A DNA stretch of 64,000 bases, taken from assembly GCF_005503145.1 (NCBI RefSeq), contig NZ_SCNV01000024.1:1-64000 (forward strand). The letters run 5' to 3'. A program made the position numbers and the translations under genes. Source of the DNA: Burkholderia sp. 4M9327F10. GTDB taxonomy: Bacteria; Pseudomonadota; Gammaproteobacteria; Burkholderiales; Burkholderiaceae. The notes beneath the pieces are model-generated. The model searched no databases. It had not been told where the DNA came from and was given only the letters and a program-made list of their open reading frames with translations. Below, one piece after another: positions 1 through 8,369 of this stretch. Position 1 is the first letter of the stretch. The number at the start of each line of letters is the position of its first letter.

Positions 1-248
1 CGCTGGTCAAGGCATGGAAGGCCGACAAGTCGGGCAACCTGATCTATCGCCGCACGGCGCGCAACTTCAACCCGATGTGCGCGATGGCGGGCAAGATCAC
101 GGTGGCGGAAGTCGAGGAAATCGTGGAAGTGGGCGAGCTCGATCCGGACGCCATCCATACGCCGGGCATCTTCGTGCAGCGCATCGTGCTCAATGCGCAT
201 CCGGAGAAACGCATTGAACAACGCATTGTCCGCGCGAAAGGAGCGTAA
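1..248 (+). CDS. scoA: 3-oxoacid CoA-transferase subunit A, C-terminal part (partial)
   Basis: The reading frame enters at the left edge (first whole codon at base 3) and stops with TAA at 246-248, giving the last 81 residues. The visible part includes YRRTARNFNPMCAMAGK and the IHTPGIFVQRIV stretch, both typical of the C-terminus of subunit A of succinyl-CoA:3-ketoacid CoA-transferases. The enzyme moves CoA from succinyl-CoA onto acetoacetate or a related 3-oxoacid, so it opens ketone bodies or beta-ketoadipate for thiolysis. The subunit B gene follows after 2 bases, so the two are one transcript and probably translationally coupled. The start and N-terminal half are outside the window. Whether the physiological substrate is acetoacetate (scoA/atoD) or 3-oxoadipate (pcaI) cannot be decided from this piece. 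Confidence 0.88.
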   Translation, partial: LVKAWKADKSGNLIYRRTARNFNPMCAMAGKITVAEVEEIVEVGELDPDAIHTPGIFVQRIVLNAHPEKRIEQRIVRAKGA

Positions 249-250
249 TC

Positions 251-892
251 ATGGCATGGACTCGTGACGAAATGGCCGCGCGCGCGGCGAAGGAACTGCA
301 GGACGGCTTCTACGTGAACCTCGGCATCGGCTTGCCGACGCTGGTGGCGAACCACGTGCCGCCGGGTGTCGAAGTGTGGCTGCAGTCGGAAAACGGCCTG
401 CTCGGCATCGGCCCGTCGCCGACCGAAGAGGAAGTGGACGCGGACCTGATCAACGCCGGCAAGCAGACGGTGACCACGCTGCCGGGCTCGTCGATCTTCT
501 CATCGGCGGACTCGTTCGCGATGATCCGCGGCGGCCACATCAACCTGGCCATTCTTGGCGCGATGCAGATCAGCAAGAAGGGCGATCTGGCCAACTGGAT
601 GATCCCGGGCAAGATGATCAAGGGCATGGGCGGCGCGATGGATCTGGTGGCGGGCGTCAAGCGCGTGGTCGTGCTGATGGAGCACGTGGCGAAGGGCGAC
701 CAGCACAAGATTCTCGAAGAATGCACGCTGCCGCTGACGGGGGTGGGTGTGGTCGATCAGATCATTACCGACCTGGGCGTGATCGAAGTCACCGCGGATG
801 GCCTGAAAGTGACGGAACTGGCGCCGGGTGTGACGGTGGATGAGATCAAGGCCAAGACCGGCGCACCGCTCGACGTGAGCGCGGTGGGCTGA
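251..892 (+). CDS. scoB: 3-oxoacid CoA-transferase subunit B
   Basis: This 213-residue protein is full length for the B subunit of two-subunit 3-oxoacid CoA-transferases. It opens with the glycine-rich VNLGIGLPT segment. The hallmark SENGLLGIG follows near residue 46, with Glu47 as the predicted catalytic glutamate that forms the enzyme-CoA thioester. GKMIKGMGGAMDLVAG is the other strongly conserved stretch. A purine-rich ribosome site (GAAAGGAG) lies in the last codons of scoA, and only 2 bases separate the genes. The product should assemble with ScoA in the cytoplasm and use succinyl-CoA as CoA donor. A catechol ortho-cleavage module lies about 17 kb away, so a role as 3-oxoadipate CoA-transferase (PcaJ) is possible, but no other pca gene is near and the sequence does not settle it. 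Confidence 0.92.
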   Translation: MAWTRDEMAARAAKELQDGFYVNLGIGLPTLVANHVPPGVEVWLQSENGLLGIGPSPTEEEVDADLINAGKQTVTTLPGSSIFSSADSFAMIRGGHINLAILGAMQISKKGDLANWMIPGKMIKGMGGAMDLVAGVKRVVVLMEHVAKGDQHKILEECTLPLTGVGVVDQIITDLGVIEVTADGLKVTELAPGVTVDEIKAKTGAPLDVSAVG

Positions 893-1396
893 TTGCGCCT
901 GGTTTGGCCGATTGGTCCGGCGGGCCCATAGGGTCTATGGGGCCTAAGGGCGTGTAGAACGTATAGGGTCTGTAGGGCCGATCGTGCCGGTCTGTCGGGT
1001 GGCTTTGCGGCGCCAGGTGCGACACATCCGTCGGCGCAGAGCCGATGCGAAGCGGGCGAGACTTGTTGAGTCATCGCCCGCTTTGCTTTGGGGTGGTGCT
1101 GTTGCGGTCCGCGCGAGCGCGTTTGGTTTCGCCTATGCCGTTCGGCCGATCCTTGGCGCGCGGCAAAGCAGTTTACAATCGTCTTTACGATGCTCGCCCA
1201 TTGATGCGCGCCTTCCTCGGCTCGTTATGCGTGGCTTTTATTTGCTCCGCCCGGTCGCGTGCGGCCGCTTTCGCCGCCGCCTGTGCCAGGTGCCTGTGCC
1301 GGCCGCTTATGCCGGTGCTTATACCTGTGCTTATGCCAGGCGAGTGCGGCCCGCGACCTGCCGTACCGAGGCCCACGCCTTCGCAAGGAAATTTTG
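893..1396. other. Intergenic region with short repeats, no convincing gene
   Basis: About 500 bases separate scoB from the next gene. The first 90 bases are rich in TAGGG and TGGGG words, including a 9-bp direct repeat ATAGGGTCT at 928-936 and 963-971. A terminator hairpin sits at 1050-1084. Bases 1300-1340 carry imperfect GTGCTTATGCC repeats. Open frames across this stretch are compositional shadows or a 5' extension of the hydrolase frame; none has a ribosome site or recognisable protein features. Confidence 0.5.
1050..1084 (+). terminator. Rho-independent-like terminator after scoAB
   Basis: A stem of AAGCGGGCGA (1050-1059) pairs with TCGCCCGCTT (1074-1083) around a 14-base loop. The uridine run after it is short, so termination strength is uncertain. 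It is placed to end the scoAB transcript. Confidence 0.6.
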
Positions 1397-2317
1397 ATGA
1401 CCGCTACGTCCTCTGCTTCGCCTGCTGCCGCCAGGCCGGCTACGCCCCGTCAACGTTTCGTGCAGTGTGCGAGCCCTGGCGGCTTGCACCGCGTCGCCTA
1501 TACCGAATGGGGCGACCCGGCGAATCCGCGCGTGCTGGTGTGCGTGCATGGCTTGACGCGTTCGGGACGCGACTTCGACCGGCTGGCGGCGGCCTTTGCG
1601 GACACCTACCGCGTGATCTGCCCGGATGTGGTCGGCCGGGGGCTTTCATCCTGGCTAAACGTCCCCAACTATTACGCCGTGCCGCAGTACGTGGCGGATA
1701 TGGTCACGCTGATTGCGCGGCTCGACGTCGAGAAGGTGGACTGGTTCGGCACCTCGATGGGCGGCCTGATCGGGCTGGGTCTTGCAGGCATGCCGGACTC
1801 GCCGATCCGCAAGCTGCTGCTGAATGACGTCGGTCCGCGCCTCGAGCCGGAGGCGGTGACCCGCATCGGCGAGTACCTCGGCAAGCCGGTGCAGTTCGAA
1901 ACCTTGCAGCAGGGTATCGACTACGCGGCGCTGCTGGCGCAATCGTTCGGTCCGCTGACGCCGGAAGAATGGCGCGAGATCAATACGCCGCTGCTGCAGG
2001 AGCGCGACGGCGCATGGTATTTCCGCTACGACCCTCGGATTGCCCAGCCGTTCGCGGCCATTACCGACGAAGTGGCGGCCGCCGGCGAAGCCGCCCTGTG
2101 GGGCGCCTTAAAGGCAATCCAGGGACCGGTGCTGGTGGTGCGCGGCGCGCAGTCCGACCTGCTGTCGCATGAAACGGTCGAAAAGATGGTCGTGGAAGGC
2201 AAGGCGGTGTCCAGCGTGGAAATCGCCGGTGTGGGTCACGCGCCGGCGTTTCTGAGTGCGGAGCAGATCGAGATTGCGCGCGGCTTCTTTATCGGGCCTG
2301 CTGCCGAGGCGTCATAA
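1397..2317 (+). CDS. Alpha/beta-fold hydrolase, cytoplasmic
   Basis: The ATG at 1397 was chosen because AAGGAAA (1385-1391) lies 5 bases upstream; the frame remains open further 5' but that part is repeat-derived and unlike a protein. The 306-residue product has the alpha/beta hydrolase layout: oxyanion HG turn in VHGLTRSGRDF (about residues 50-60), nucleophile elbow GTSMGG with Ser120, an acid-loop aspartate in RGAQSDLLS, and the catalytic histidine in GVGHAP near the C-terminus. No signal peptide is seen, so it should act in the cytosol. Substrate is unknown; the family covers esterases, C-C hydrolases and lactonases. It is monocistronic or lightly coupled to the ridA gene 79 bases downstream. 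Confidence 0.85.
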   Translation: MTATSSASPAAARPATPRQRFVQCASPGGLHRVAYTEWGDPANPRVLVCVHGLTRSGRDFDRLAAAFADTYRVICPDVVGRGLSSWLNVPNYYAVPQYVADMVTLIARLDVEKVDWFGTSMGGLIGLGLAGMPDSPIRKLLLNDVGPRLEPEAVTRIGEYLGKPVQFETLQQGIDYAALLAQSFGPLTPEEWREINTPLLQERDGAWYFRYDPRIAQPFAAITDEVAAAGEAALWGALKAIQGPVLVVRGAQSDLLSHETVEKMVVEGKAVSSVEIAGVGHAPAFLSAEQIEIARGFFIGPAAEAS

Positions 2318-2339
2318 TGTGAGGTTGCGCGGCGCGTTC

Positions 2340-2365
2340 CCGCAGTGCATCCCCGCAGTGCATCC
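2340..2365. repeat. 13-bp perfect tandem duplication
   Basis: CCGCAGTGCATCC occurs twice back to back (2340-2352 and 2353-2365), between the hydrolase stop and the ridA start. Confidence 0.8.
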
Positions 2366-2396
2366 CTGTTCAACCTAACCAACATCAGGAATCTCT

Positions 2397-2750
2397 ATGG
2401 CAGTCATTCGTCACCACGTCGGCAAGCGGCTCTCCGAAATCGCCGTGCATAACGGCACCGTGTACCTTGCCGGCCAGATCGCCGAGGACGCAGACCAGGA
2501 CATCACCGGCCAGACACGCGAAGTGCTTGGCCACATCGACCGTCTGCTGGGTGAAGTGAACAGCGACAAGTCGCATCTGCTGTCGGTGCAGATCTATATC
2601 TCCGACATGGTTCACTTCGCTGGCATGAATGCCGTGTGGGACGAGTGGGTCGCGCAGGGCGCCACGCCGCCGCGCGCTACCGTCGAAGCGAAGCTCGCGA
2701 ACCCGAAGTGCCTGGTTGAGGTGGTCGTCGTCGCTGCACAACACAGCTAG
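2397..2750 (+). CDS. RidA/YjgF family protein
   Basis: This 117-residue protein is of typical RidA size. It shows VYLAGQIAEDADQD near the N-terminus, a central VQIYISDM strand, and PPRATVEAKL with the conserved arginine that binds the carboxylate of imine substrates in canonical RidA. It ends with the VEVVVVA strand. Members hydrolyse reactive enamines and imines released by PLP enzymes, or act as trimeric ligand-binding proteins. This one lacks some of the classical RidA signature around the first glycine-rich loop, so it belongs to one of the other Rid subfamilies (inference). An AGGA ribosome site lies about 8 bases before the ATG. The stop is 63 bases before relA, in the same direction. 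Confidence 0.88.
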   Translation: MAVIRHHVGKRLSEIAVHNGTVYLAGQIAEDADQDITGQTREVLGHIDRLLGEVNSDKSHLLSVQIYISDMVHFAGMNAVWDEWVAQGATPPRATVEAKLANPKCLVEVVVVAAQHS

Positions 2751-2813
2751 GTCCGCATCTGCACGTGTTGTTGAATCCCCGTTGATCCGTCTGGCCCGGT
2801 GGGCCGTCGCACC

Positions 2814-5057
2814 ATGAATACCGATACCGTTACGACCGCACCCGTCCCCGCCCCTTCCTTCGAAGAGGCGATGGCGTTCGTGCGGGAGCATGCGGGCGAG
2901 GTGCGGCTGTCGTCGGGCGAATTGCTGGCGGATCACGCGGCGGGCACGGCGGCGATCATGCGCACGCTCAACGTCGACCCGCCGGCGGTGCTGGCGGCGG
3001 CCCTGTTTGCGCTGACGCCGCACCTGCAGGACCCGGAGCAGGTGATTGCCGATAATTTCGGCGAAGAGGTCGCGCAGCTCGTAGGCGATGTGCGCAAGCT
3101 GCTGCGTCTGGGTACAGTCAGTTTGCGGGCCGCGCAGAACGCCATTCCCGAAGCCGGGCGCGATGCGCAGGCCGCGCGGCGTGCGCAGGTCGAGGCGCTG
3201 CGCAAAATGCTGCTCGCGTTCGCCCAGGACATTCGTGTCGTGCTGATCCGGCTCGCGTCGCGGCTGCAATCCATGCGTTACTACGCGGCGGCCAAGCTGA
3301 CGCCGTCGCCCGATGTGGCGCGCGAGACGCTTGATATCTACGCGCCGCTCGCCAACCGTCTCGGTATCTGGCAACTGAAGTGGGAACTCGAGGACCTCGC
3401 GCTGCGCTTCGAAGAGCCTGCTACGTACAAGCGCATCGCGAAGCTGCTCGACGAGAAGCGCGCGGAGCGCGAAACCTACGTGGCCGAAGCGATCGCGCGG
3501 CTGCAGCAGGAACTCGCCGCCGCGCACATTCGCGCCGAGGTCAGCGGGCGGCCGAAACACATCTATAGTATCTGGCGCAAGATGCACGGCAAGGAGCTCG
3601 ACTTCTCCGAGCTTTACGACGTGCGCGCGTTTCGCGTCATCGTGCCGGATATCAAGGATTGCTACACAGTGCTCGGCATCGTGCACAACCTGTGGCAACC
3701 GGTGCCGAGAGAGTTCGACGACTACATCTCGCGGCCCAAGCCGAACGGCTACAAGTCGCTGCATACGGTGGTGATCGGCGACGATGGCCGTGCCTTCGAA
3801 GTGCAGATCCGTACCCAGGAGATGCACCAGTTCGCCGAGTACGGCGTGGCGGCTCACTGGCGCTACAAGGAAGCCGGCACGCGCGGCTACGGCGGCCAGG
3901 TCACCGCGAGCGAGAAGTACGACGAGAAGATTGCGTGGCTGCGCCAGTTGCTGGCGTGGAAGGACGACGTGTCCGAAGGCGAGCACGGCGAAAAGCGGGC
4001 CGCGCAGCCATGGGAGCAACTGCGCCAGGCCACTTTCGACGACGATCACATTTATGTGCTCACTCCGCAGGCGCGCGTGATTCCGTTACCGCAGGGCGCG
4101 ACGCCCGTCGATTTTGCGTATCACCTGCACAGCGAGCTGGGGCATCGTTGCCGCGGTGCGCGTGTGGATGGCGCGATGGTGCCGCTCAACACGCAGTTGC
4201 AGAACGGCCAGACGGTGGAGATCGTCGCGGTGAAAGAGGGCGGCCCGTCGCGCGACTGGCTCAACCCGCAGCTCGGCTATCTGCATAGCCCGCGGGCACG
4301 CCAGAAGGTGCGCGCGTGGTTCAACGCGGTCGAGTACCAGGAGAACATCGCCAACGGCCGGGCGATGGTCGAAAAGACCCTGCAACGCGAAGGCAAGACC
4401 TCCGTCAATCTCGATCAGCTCGCCGCGAAACTCGGTTTCAAGACCACCGACGACCTGTTCTCGGTGGTCGGCAAGGAAGAGTTCAGCTTGCGTCAGGTCG
4501 AGCAGGCGCTGCAGGATGCGCCGCCGCCCGAACCCGTGGTCGAGGCGCCCGAGCAGTTCGAGAAGCGCAGCAGCGGTTCGAGCGTCGCGCACGGCGCATC
4601 GACGGGCGTGCTGGTGGTGGGCGTCGACGCCTTGCTCACGCAGCTCGCGCGCTGCTGCCGGCCGGCGCCGCCCGACGGCATCAGCGGTTTCGTTACGCGC
4701 GGCAAGGGCATGTCGATTCACCGCAGCGATTGTCCGGCGTTTTTGCGCATGGCCGAACGCGCGCCCGAACGCGTGCTGGAAACGGCATGGTCCGCAGATG
4801 TGATGAGCGGGCGCGGGCAGTCGGTGTATCCGGTCGACCTGACGATCGACGCCACCGATCGCCAGGGCTTGCTGCGCGATATCTCCGAAGTGTTCGCGCG
4901 CGAGAAGATGAATGTGATTGGGGTGAAAACGCAGACGCGCCGCAATGCCGCATTCATGCAGTTCACGGTCGAAGTGTCGAGCGCCGCGCAGATTCAGCGC
5001 GCTTGCGCGCTGCTGGGCGAAGTCACGGGCGTGTTGCGGGCGGGGCGTAAATCCTGA
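2814..5057 (+). CDS. relA: RelA-type (p)ppGpp synthetase
   Basis: The product is a 747-residue long RelA/SpoT homologue. The N-terminal region corresponds to the HD hydrolase domain, but the HD metal motif is replaced (ALFALTPH, residues 63-70), so hydrolase activity is probably lost. The synthetase domain is intact, with WRKMHGKELDFSELYDVRAF and the G-loop KPNGYKSLHT. The preceding EFDD (residues 300-303) is the acidic ExDD signature of monofunctional RelA rather than the RxKD of SpoT. A TGS domain (HIYVLTPQ onward), a zinc-finger-like segment with Cys614-Cys615, and a C-terminal ACT domain (DRQGLLRDISEVF) follow, as expected for ribosome-bound RelA. It makes (p)ppGpp on amino-acid starvation. 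An upstream in-frame GTG at 2799 is an alternative start; neither has a strong ribosome site. Confidence 0.93.
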   Translation: MNTDTVTTAPVPAPSFEEAMAFVREHAGEVRLSSGELLADHAAGTAAIMRTLNVDPPAVLAAALFALTPHLQDPEQVIADNFGEEVAQLVGDVRKLLRLGTVSLRAAQNAIPEAGRDAQAARRAQVEALRKMLLAFAQDIRVVLIRLASRLQSMRYYAAAKLTPSPDVARETLDIYAPLANRLGIWQLKWELEDLALRFEEPATYKRIAKLLDEKRAERETYVAEAIARLQQELAAAHIRAEVSGRPKHIYSIWRKMHGKELDFSELYDVRAFRVIVPDIKDCYTVLGIVHNLWQPVPREFDDYISRPKPNGYKSLHTVVIGDDGRAFEVQIRTQEMHQFAEYGVAAHWRYKEAGTRGYGGQVTASEKYDEKIAWLRQLLAWKDDVSEGEHGEKRAAQPWEQLRQATFDDDHIYVLTPQARVIPLPQGATPVDFAYHLHSELGHRCRGARVDGAMVPLNTQLQNGQTVEIVAVKEGGPSRDWLNPQLGYLHSPRARQKVRAWFNAVEYQENIANGRAMVEKTLQREGKTSVNLDQLAAKLGFKTTDDLFSVVGKEEFSLRQVEQALQDAPPPEPVVEAPEQFEKRSSGSSVAHGASTGVLVVGVDALLTQLARCCRPAPPDGISGFVTRGKGMSIHRSDCPAFLRMAERAPERVLETAWSADVMSGRGQSVYPVDLTIDATDRQGLLRDISEVFAREKMNVIGVKTQTRRNAAFMQFTVEVSSAAQIQRACALLGEVTGVLRAGRKS

Positions 5058-5068
5058 GGCTTGAGGTG

Positions 5069-5116
5069 GCGCTTGTACTCGCGCTTGTACTCGCGCTTCT
5101 GCCCGCGCTTGTGCCC
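5069..5116. repeat. 12-bp tandem repeat just after relA
   Basis: Four consecutive 12-bp units GCGCTTGTACTC, GCGCTTGTACTC, GCGCTTCTGCCC and GCGCTTGTGCCC fill 5069-5116, starting 11 bases after the relA stop. The first two are identical. Not protein-coding. Confidence 0.8.
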
Positions 5117-5215
5117 GATCTGCGCGCAAATTCCGCGCGTTTCCGCGCAGTTTCCGATTGATTGCACGCGGATAGAAGGGCCGCGGGAATTTTCAGTATC
5201 GGTGTACAAAAGTAC

Positions 5216-5244
5216 TTGCCAAGCGATGTGGGGCTCCATATAAT
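5216..5244 (+). promoter_or_regulatory. Sigma-70 promoter of tRNA-Val
   Basis: A -35 TTGCCA (5216-5221) and a perfect -10 TATAAT (5239-5244) are spaced by exactly 17 bases. The mature tRNA-Val begins 12 bases after the -10, so transcription should start only a few bases upstream of the tRNA. Confidence 0.9.
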
Positions 5245-5255
5245 CTCGTTTCTTC

Positions 5256-5332
5256 AGGCTCGTAGCTCAGCTGGTTAGAGCACCACCTTGACATGGTGGG
5301 GGTCGTTGGTTCGAGTCCAATCGAGCCTACCA
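5256..5332 (+). tRNA. tRNA-Val (anticodon GAC)
   Basis: A 77-base cloverleaf. The acceptor stem AGGCTCG (5256-5262) pairs with CGAGCCT (5322-5328). The D arm is GCTC...GAGC and the anticodon stem CCACC/GGTGG encloses the loop TTGACAT, giving anticodon GAC (valine). The T arm is GTTGG-TTCGAGT-CCAAT, the discriminator A, and the CCA end is encoded in the DNA (5330-5332). Confidence 0.97.
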
Positions 5333-5496
5333 ACGAAAGAGAAATTCCGGTTATGCCGGGGTTTCGCAAGCTGCAGTAAGCGCCTTGGCGCAAAAAGGCG
5401 AATACGGTTATGACACCGCGAACGTTGACCGAAACTACTTCGGAGCGACGCTAGTCGAGGACCACTTTCGCCAATGTAGTTTGCAGGAAATGTGAA

Positions 5497-5530
5497 TGCG
5501 GCCCCTCGAAAGCGGGGCCGCATTTTTTTT
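5497..5530 (+). terminator. Strong rho-independent terminator upstream of thrS
   Basis: TGCGGCCCC (5497-5505) pairs with GGGGCCGCA (5514-5522) around an 8-base loop and is followed by eight T residues (5523-5530). It ends the tRNA-Val transcript 82 bases before the thrS start. It might also act as an attenuator in the thrS leader, but no alternative antiterminator was identified. Confidence 0.85.
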
Positions 5531-5611
5531 GGCTTTTTTGGTTTTTTGGGCTCTTTTAGTTTTTTCACCTCGTTGTATGTGCCGCCGCCGGTCGGCACCA
5601 CGGAGAACGCA

Positions 5612-7519
5612 ATGGTTTCGATACGTCTGCCTGACGGTTCGGTTCGTCAATACGAGCATCCGGTGACCGTCGCCGAAGTGGCGACCTCCATCGGCCCCGG
5701 CCTCGCGAAAGCTGCGCTTGGCGGCAAGATCGACGGCGAGCTGGTCGACACGTCCGCGCTGATCGATCATGACGTGGCGCTTGCCATCGTCACGGAAAAA
5801 GACGCCGACGGCCTTGACATCATTCGCCACTCCACGGCGCACTTGCTCGCGTACGCGGTGAAAGACCTGTACCCGGAAGCGCAGGTGACGATCGGCCCGG
5901 TGATCGACAACGGCTTTTACTACGACTTTGCCTACAGCCGTCCCTTCACGCCGGAAGATCTGGAAAAGATCGAAAAGCGCATGCAGGAGCTGGCGAAGAA
6001 AGACGAACCGGTTTCGCGTCGCGTGGTTTCGCGCGGCGAAGCGGTGGACTACTTCAAGAGCATCGGCGAGAAGTACAAGGCAGAGATCATCGAATCGATT
6101 CCGTCGTCCGACGAAATCAAGCTGTACTCGCATGGCGGCTTCACCGACCTGTGCCGCGGCCCGCACGTGCCGTCCACCGGCAAGCTGAAGGTCTTCAAGC
6201 TGATGAAGGTGGCGGGCGCCTACTGGCGCGGCGATTCGAAGAACGAGCAGTTGCAGCGCATTTACGGCACGGCCTGGACAAAGAAAGAAGACCAGGAAGC
6301 CTACCTGCACATGCTCGAAGAGGCGGAGAAGCGCGATCACCGCAAGCTCGGCAAGCAGCTCGACCTGTTCCACATGCAGGACGAGTCGCCGGGCATGGTG
6401 TTCTGGCATCCGCGCGGCTGGACGCTGTGGCAGCAGGTCGAGCAGTACATGCGCCGCCGCGTGAACGAGGCCGGCTACCTCGAAATCAAGACGCCGATGA
6501 TCATGGACCGTTCGCTCTGGGAAGCGTCGGGCCACTGGCAGAACTATCGTGAAAACATGTTCACGACCGAATCGGAAAAGCGCGACTACGCGATCAAGCC
6601 GATGAACTGCCCCGGTCACGTGCAGGTGTTCAATCACGGCCTGCGTTCGTACCGTGACTTGCCGCTGCGTTACGCGGAGTTCGGCTCGTGCCACCGTAAC
6701 GAATCGTCGGGCGCGCTGCATGGCCTGATGCGCGTACGCGGCTTCGTGCAGGACGACGCGCACATTTTTTGTACCGAAGACCAGTTCATCAGCGAATCGA
6801 TCGCTTTCAACACGCTGGCCATGAGCGTCTACAAGGACTTCGGCTTCGATAACGTCGAGATCAAGCTGTCGCTGCGTCCGGATGCGCGCGCCGGCACCGA
6901 CGAGACCTGGGATCGTGCCGAACAGGGCCTGCGCGACGCGCTGACGGCTTGCGGCGTCACGTGGGAAGAGCTGCCGGGTGAAGGCGCCTTCTACGGCCCG
7001 AAGGTGGAGTACCACATCAAGGACGCGCTGGGCCGCTCGTGGCAATGCGGTACGCTGCAGCTCGATATGGTGCTGCCGGAGCGCCTGGGCGCCGAATACG
7101 TGGCGGAAGACAACAGCCGCCGCCGCCCGATCATGCTGCACCGGGCAATCGTCGGATCAATGGAGCGCTTCCTCGGCATCCTGATCGAGCACCATGCTGG
7201 TGCAATGCCTTCCTGGCTTGCGCCGATGCAGGTGGTTGTGATGAATATTGCCGAAAGTCAGGCGGAATACGCCCAGTCGCTGGCCCAATCGTTGCAAAAA
7301 CAAGGGGTTAGAGTAGAGGCCGATTTGCGCAACGAGAAGATTAGCTATAAAATACGCGAGCACACGCTAGAAAAGGTGCCGTACCTCCTTGTGGTCGGCG
7401 ACAAAGAGCGTGATGCCCAAACGGTAGCCGTGCGTGCCCGTGGCGGGGTTGATCTGGGCGTAATGCCCGTCAGCGCCTTCATTGAGCGTCTGCGTGAGGA
7501 CGTGCAGTCGTTCAGGTAA
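5612..7519 (+). CDS. thrS: Threonyl-tRNA synthetase
   Basis: ATG 5612 is preceded by GGAGAA; the open frame upstream runs through the terminator and is not used. The 635-residue class II synthetase has an N-terminal TGS domain (residues 1-60, starting MVSIRLPDGSVRQYEHP). The editing domain has HSTAHL with His73 and His77, the HXXXH metal motif that clears seryl-tRNA, and a later TDLCRGPHVP. The catalytic core carries MNCPGH (zinc cysteine), motif 2 around FGSCHRNESSGALHG, and motif 3 MLHRAIVGSMERFLG. A C-terminal anticodon-binding domain follows. It charges tRNA-Thr in the cytoplasm. infC begins 49 bases after the stop, giving the conserved thrS-infC-rpmI-rplT order. The last 250 bases of the gene are slightly less GC-rich than the rest. 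Confidence 0.98.
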   Translation: MVSIRLPDGSVRQYEHPVTVAEVATSIGPGLAKAALGGKIDGELVDTSALIDHDVALAIVTEKDADGLDIIRHSTAHLLAYAVKDLYPEAQVTIGPVIDNGFYYDFAYSRPFTPEDLEKIEKRMQELAKKDEPVSRRVVSRGEAVDYFKSIGEKYKAEIIESIPSSDEIKLYSHGGFTDLCRGPHVPSTGKLKVFKLMKVAGAYWRGDSKNEQLQRIYGTAWTKKEDQEAYLHMLEEAEKRDHRKLGKQLDLFHMQDESPGMVFWHPRGWTLWQQVEQYMRRRVNEAGYLEIKTPMIMDRSLWEASGHWQNYRENMFTTESEKRDYAIKPMNCPGHVQVFNHGLRSYRDLPLRYAEFGSCHRNESSGALHGLMRVRGFVQDDAHIFCTEDQFISESIAFNTLAMSVYKDFGFDNVEIKLSLRPDARAGTDETWDRAEQGLRDALTACGVTWEELPGEGAFYGPKVEYHIKDALGRSWQCGTLQLDMVLPERLGAEYVAEDNSRRRPIMLHRAIVGSMERFLGILIEHHAGAMPSWLAPMQVVVMNIAESQAEYAQSLAQSLQKQGVRVEADLRNEKISYKIREHTLEKVPYLLVVGDKERDAQTVAVRARGGVDLGVMPVSAFIERLREDVQSFR

Positions 7520-7568
7520 ACCACCTGGCAGCCCGGCTCGTTTTTTTAATTTTTAGAGGAAACGTAAC

Positions 7569-8093
7569 ATCGCTACTGATAAGTCTGCGCACCGCATCAA
7601 CGGTGAAATCACTGCACCTGAGGTGCGCCTGGTCGGAGTCGAGAACGAACCGCTCGGCATCGTGAAACTCGCTGATGCGTTCCGCATGTCGGAACAGCAA
7701 GATGTGGACTTGGTCGAAATCGCTCCTCAAGCGGTACCGCCAGTTTGCCGCTTGATGGACTACGGCAAGTTCAAGTACTCGGAAGCGAAGAAGCAGCACG
7801 AGGCCAAGCTGAAGCAGAAGATTGTCCAGGTCAAGGAAGTCAAATTCCGGCCGGGCACTGATGACGGCGATTACAACGTCAAGCTGCGCAATCTCATCCG
7901 CTTCCTCGACGACGGCGACAAGACGAAAATCACGTTGCGTTTCCGTGGCCGCGAAATGGCCCACCAGGAAATTGGCATGCGCATGCTGGAACGTCTGCGC
8001 ACAGATCTGGACGAAGTCGGTCAGGTCGAGCAAATGCCGAAAATGGAAGGGCGCCAGATGATCATGGTGCTCGCTCCGAAGAAAAAGAAGTAA
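7569..8093 (+). CDS. infC: Translation initiation factor IF-3 (ATC start codon)
   Basis: The protein is 174 residues when started at the ATC at 7569-7571. AGAGGA (7555-7560) lies 8 bases upstream and the predicted N-terminus (M)ATDKSAHRINGEI matches the conserved IF-3 beginning. The only later in-frame start, GTG 7623, would remove this segment. IF-3 N-domain residues include VRLVGVENEPLGI and VCRLMDYGKFKY; the C-domain includes KEVKFRPGTDDGDY and ITLRFRGREMAH. IF-3 binds the 30S subunit, rejects non-AUG start codons and prevents subunit joining. A non-canonical start is the known autoregulatory device of infC in other bacteria (AUU in Escherichia coli), and the ATC here fits it. The gene lies between thrS and rpmI. 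Confidence 0.95.
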   Translation: MATDKSAHRINGEITAPEVRLVGVENEPLGIVKLADAFRMSEQQDVDLVEIAPQAVPPVCRLMDYGKFKYSEAKKQHEAKLKQKIVQVKEVKFRPGTDDGDYNVKLRNLIRFLDDGDKTKITLRFRGREMAHQEIGMRMLERLRTDLDEVGQVEQMPKMEGRQMIMVLAPKKKK

Positions 8094-8129
8094 GCAACTC
8101 GCCTGGGTTATCCGTTGAGTTGTCGGGCT

Positions 8130-8147
8130 GCGCGCCGTGAGGCGCGC
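8130..8147 (+). promoter_or_regulatory. Hairpin in the infC-rpmI leader
   Basis: GCGCGCC (8130-8136) pairs with GGCGCGC (8141-8147) around a GTGA tetraloop, in the 276-base gap before rpmI. No U-run follows, so it is not a standard terminator. The gap could hold the L20 autoregulatory leader known in Enterobacteria, but this is inference. Confidence 0.4.
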
Positions 8148-8369
8148 GCCGTTGTTGTGAAAAGATTGAATCGTGCTTTGCCGCCTGCGTGTGCATCCGC
8201 GGCGAAGACCAGCAGGTTTCGGAACAGCGCCTAAGCAAATGGGCACCGTTTCTGAAAAGCAGCGGCCAGCACCACCGGCCAGCTGCATACCAAGTGGACT
8301 GGGTTTCGAAGGGCGGGTTGTGGCCAACTGGTCGACCGCACACCCATATCCATCAATAATGGAGTTGTC

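Noticed and set aside
1259..1396. N-terminal extension of the first alpha/beta hydrolase
   Set aside because: The extra 46 codons derive from imperfect GTGCTTATGCC repeats, while ATG 1397 has a good ribosome site.
2385..4049. 554-codon open frame antisense to ridA and relA
   Set aside because: It spans two real genes on the other strand and translates to a low-information, Arg/Val/Leu-rich sequence.
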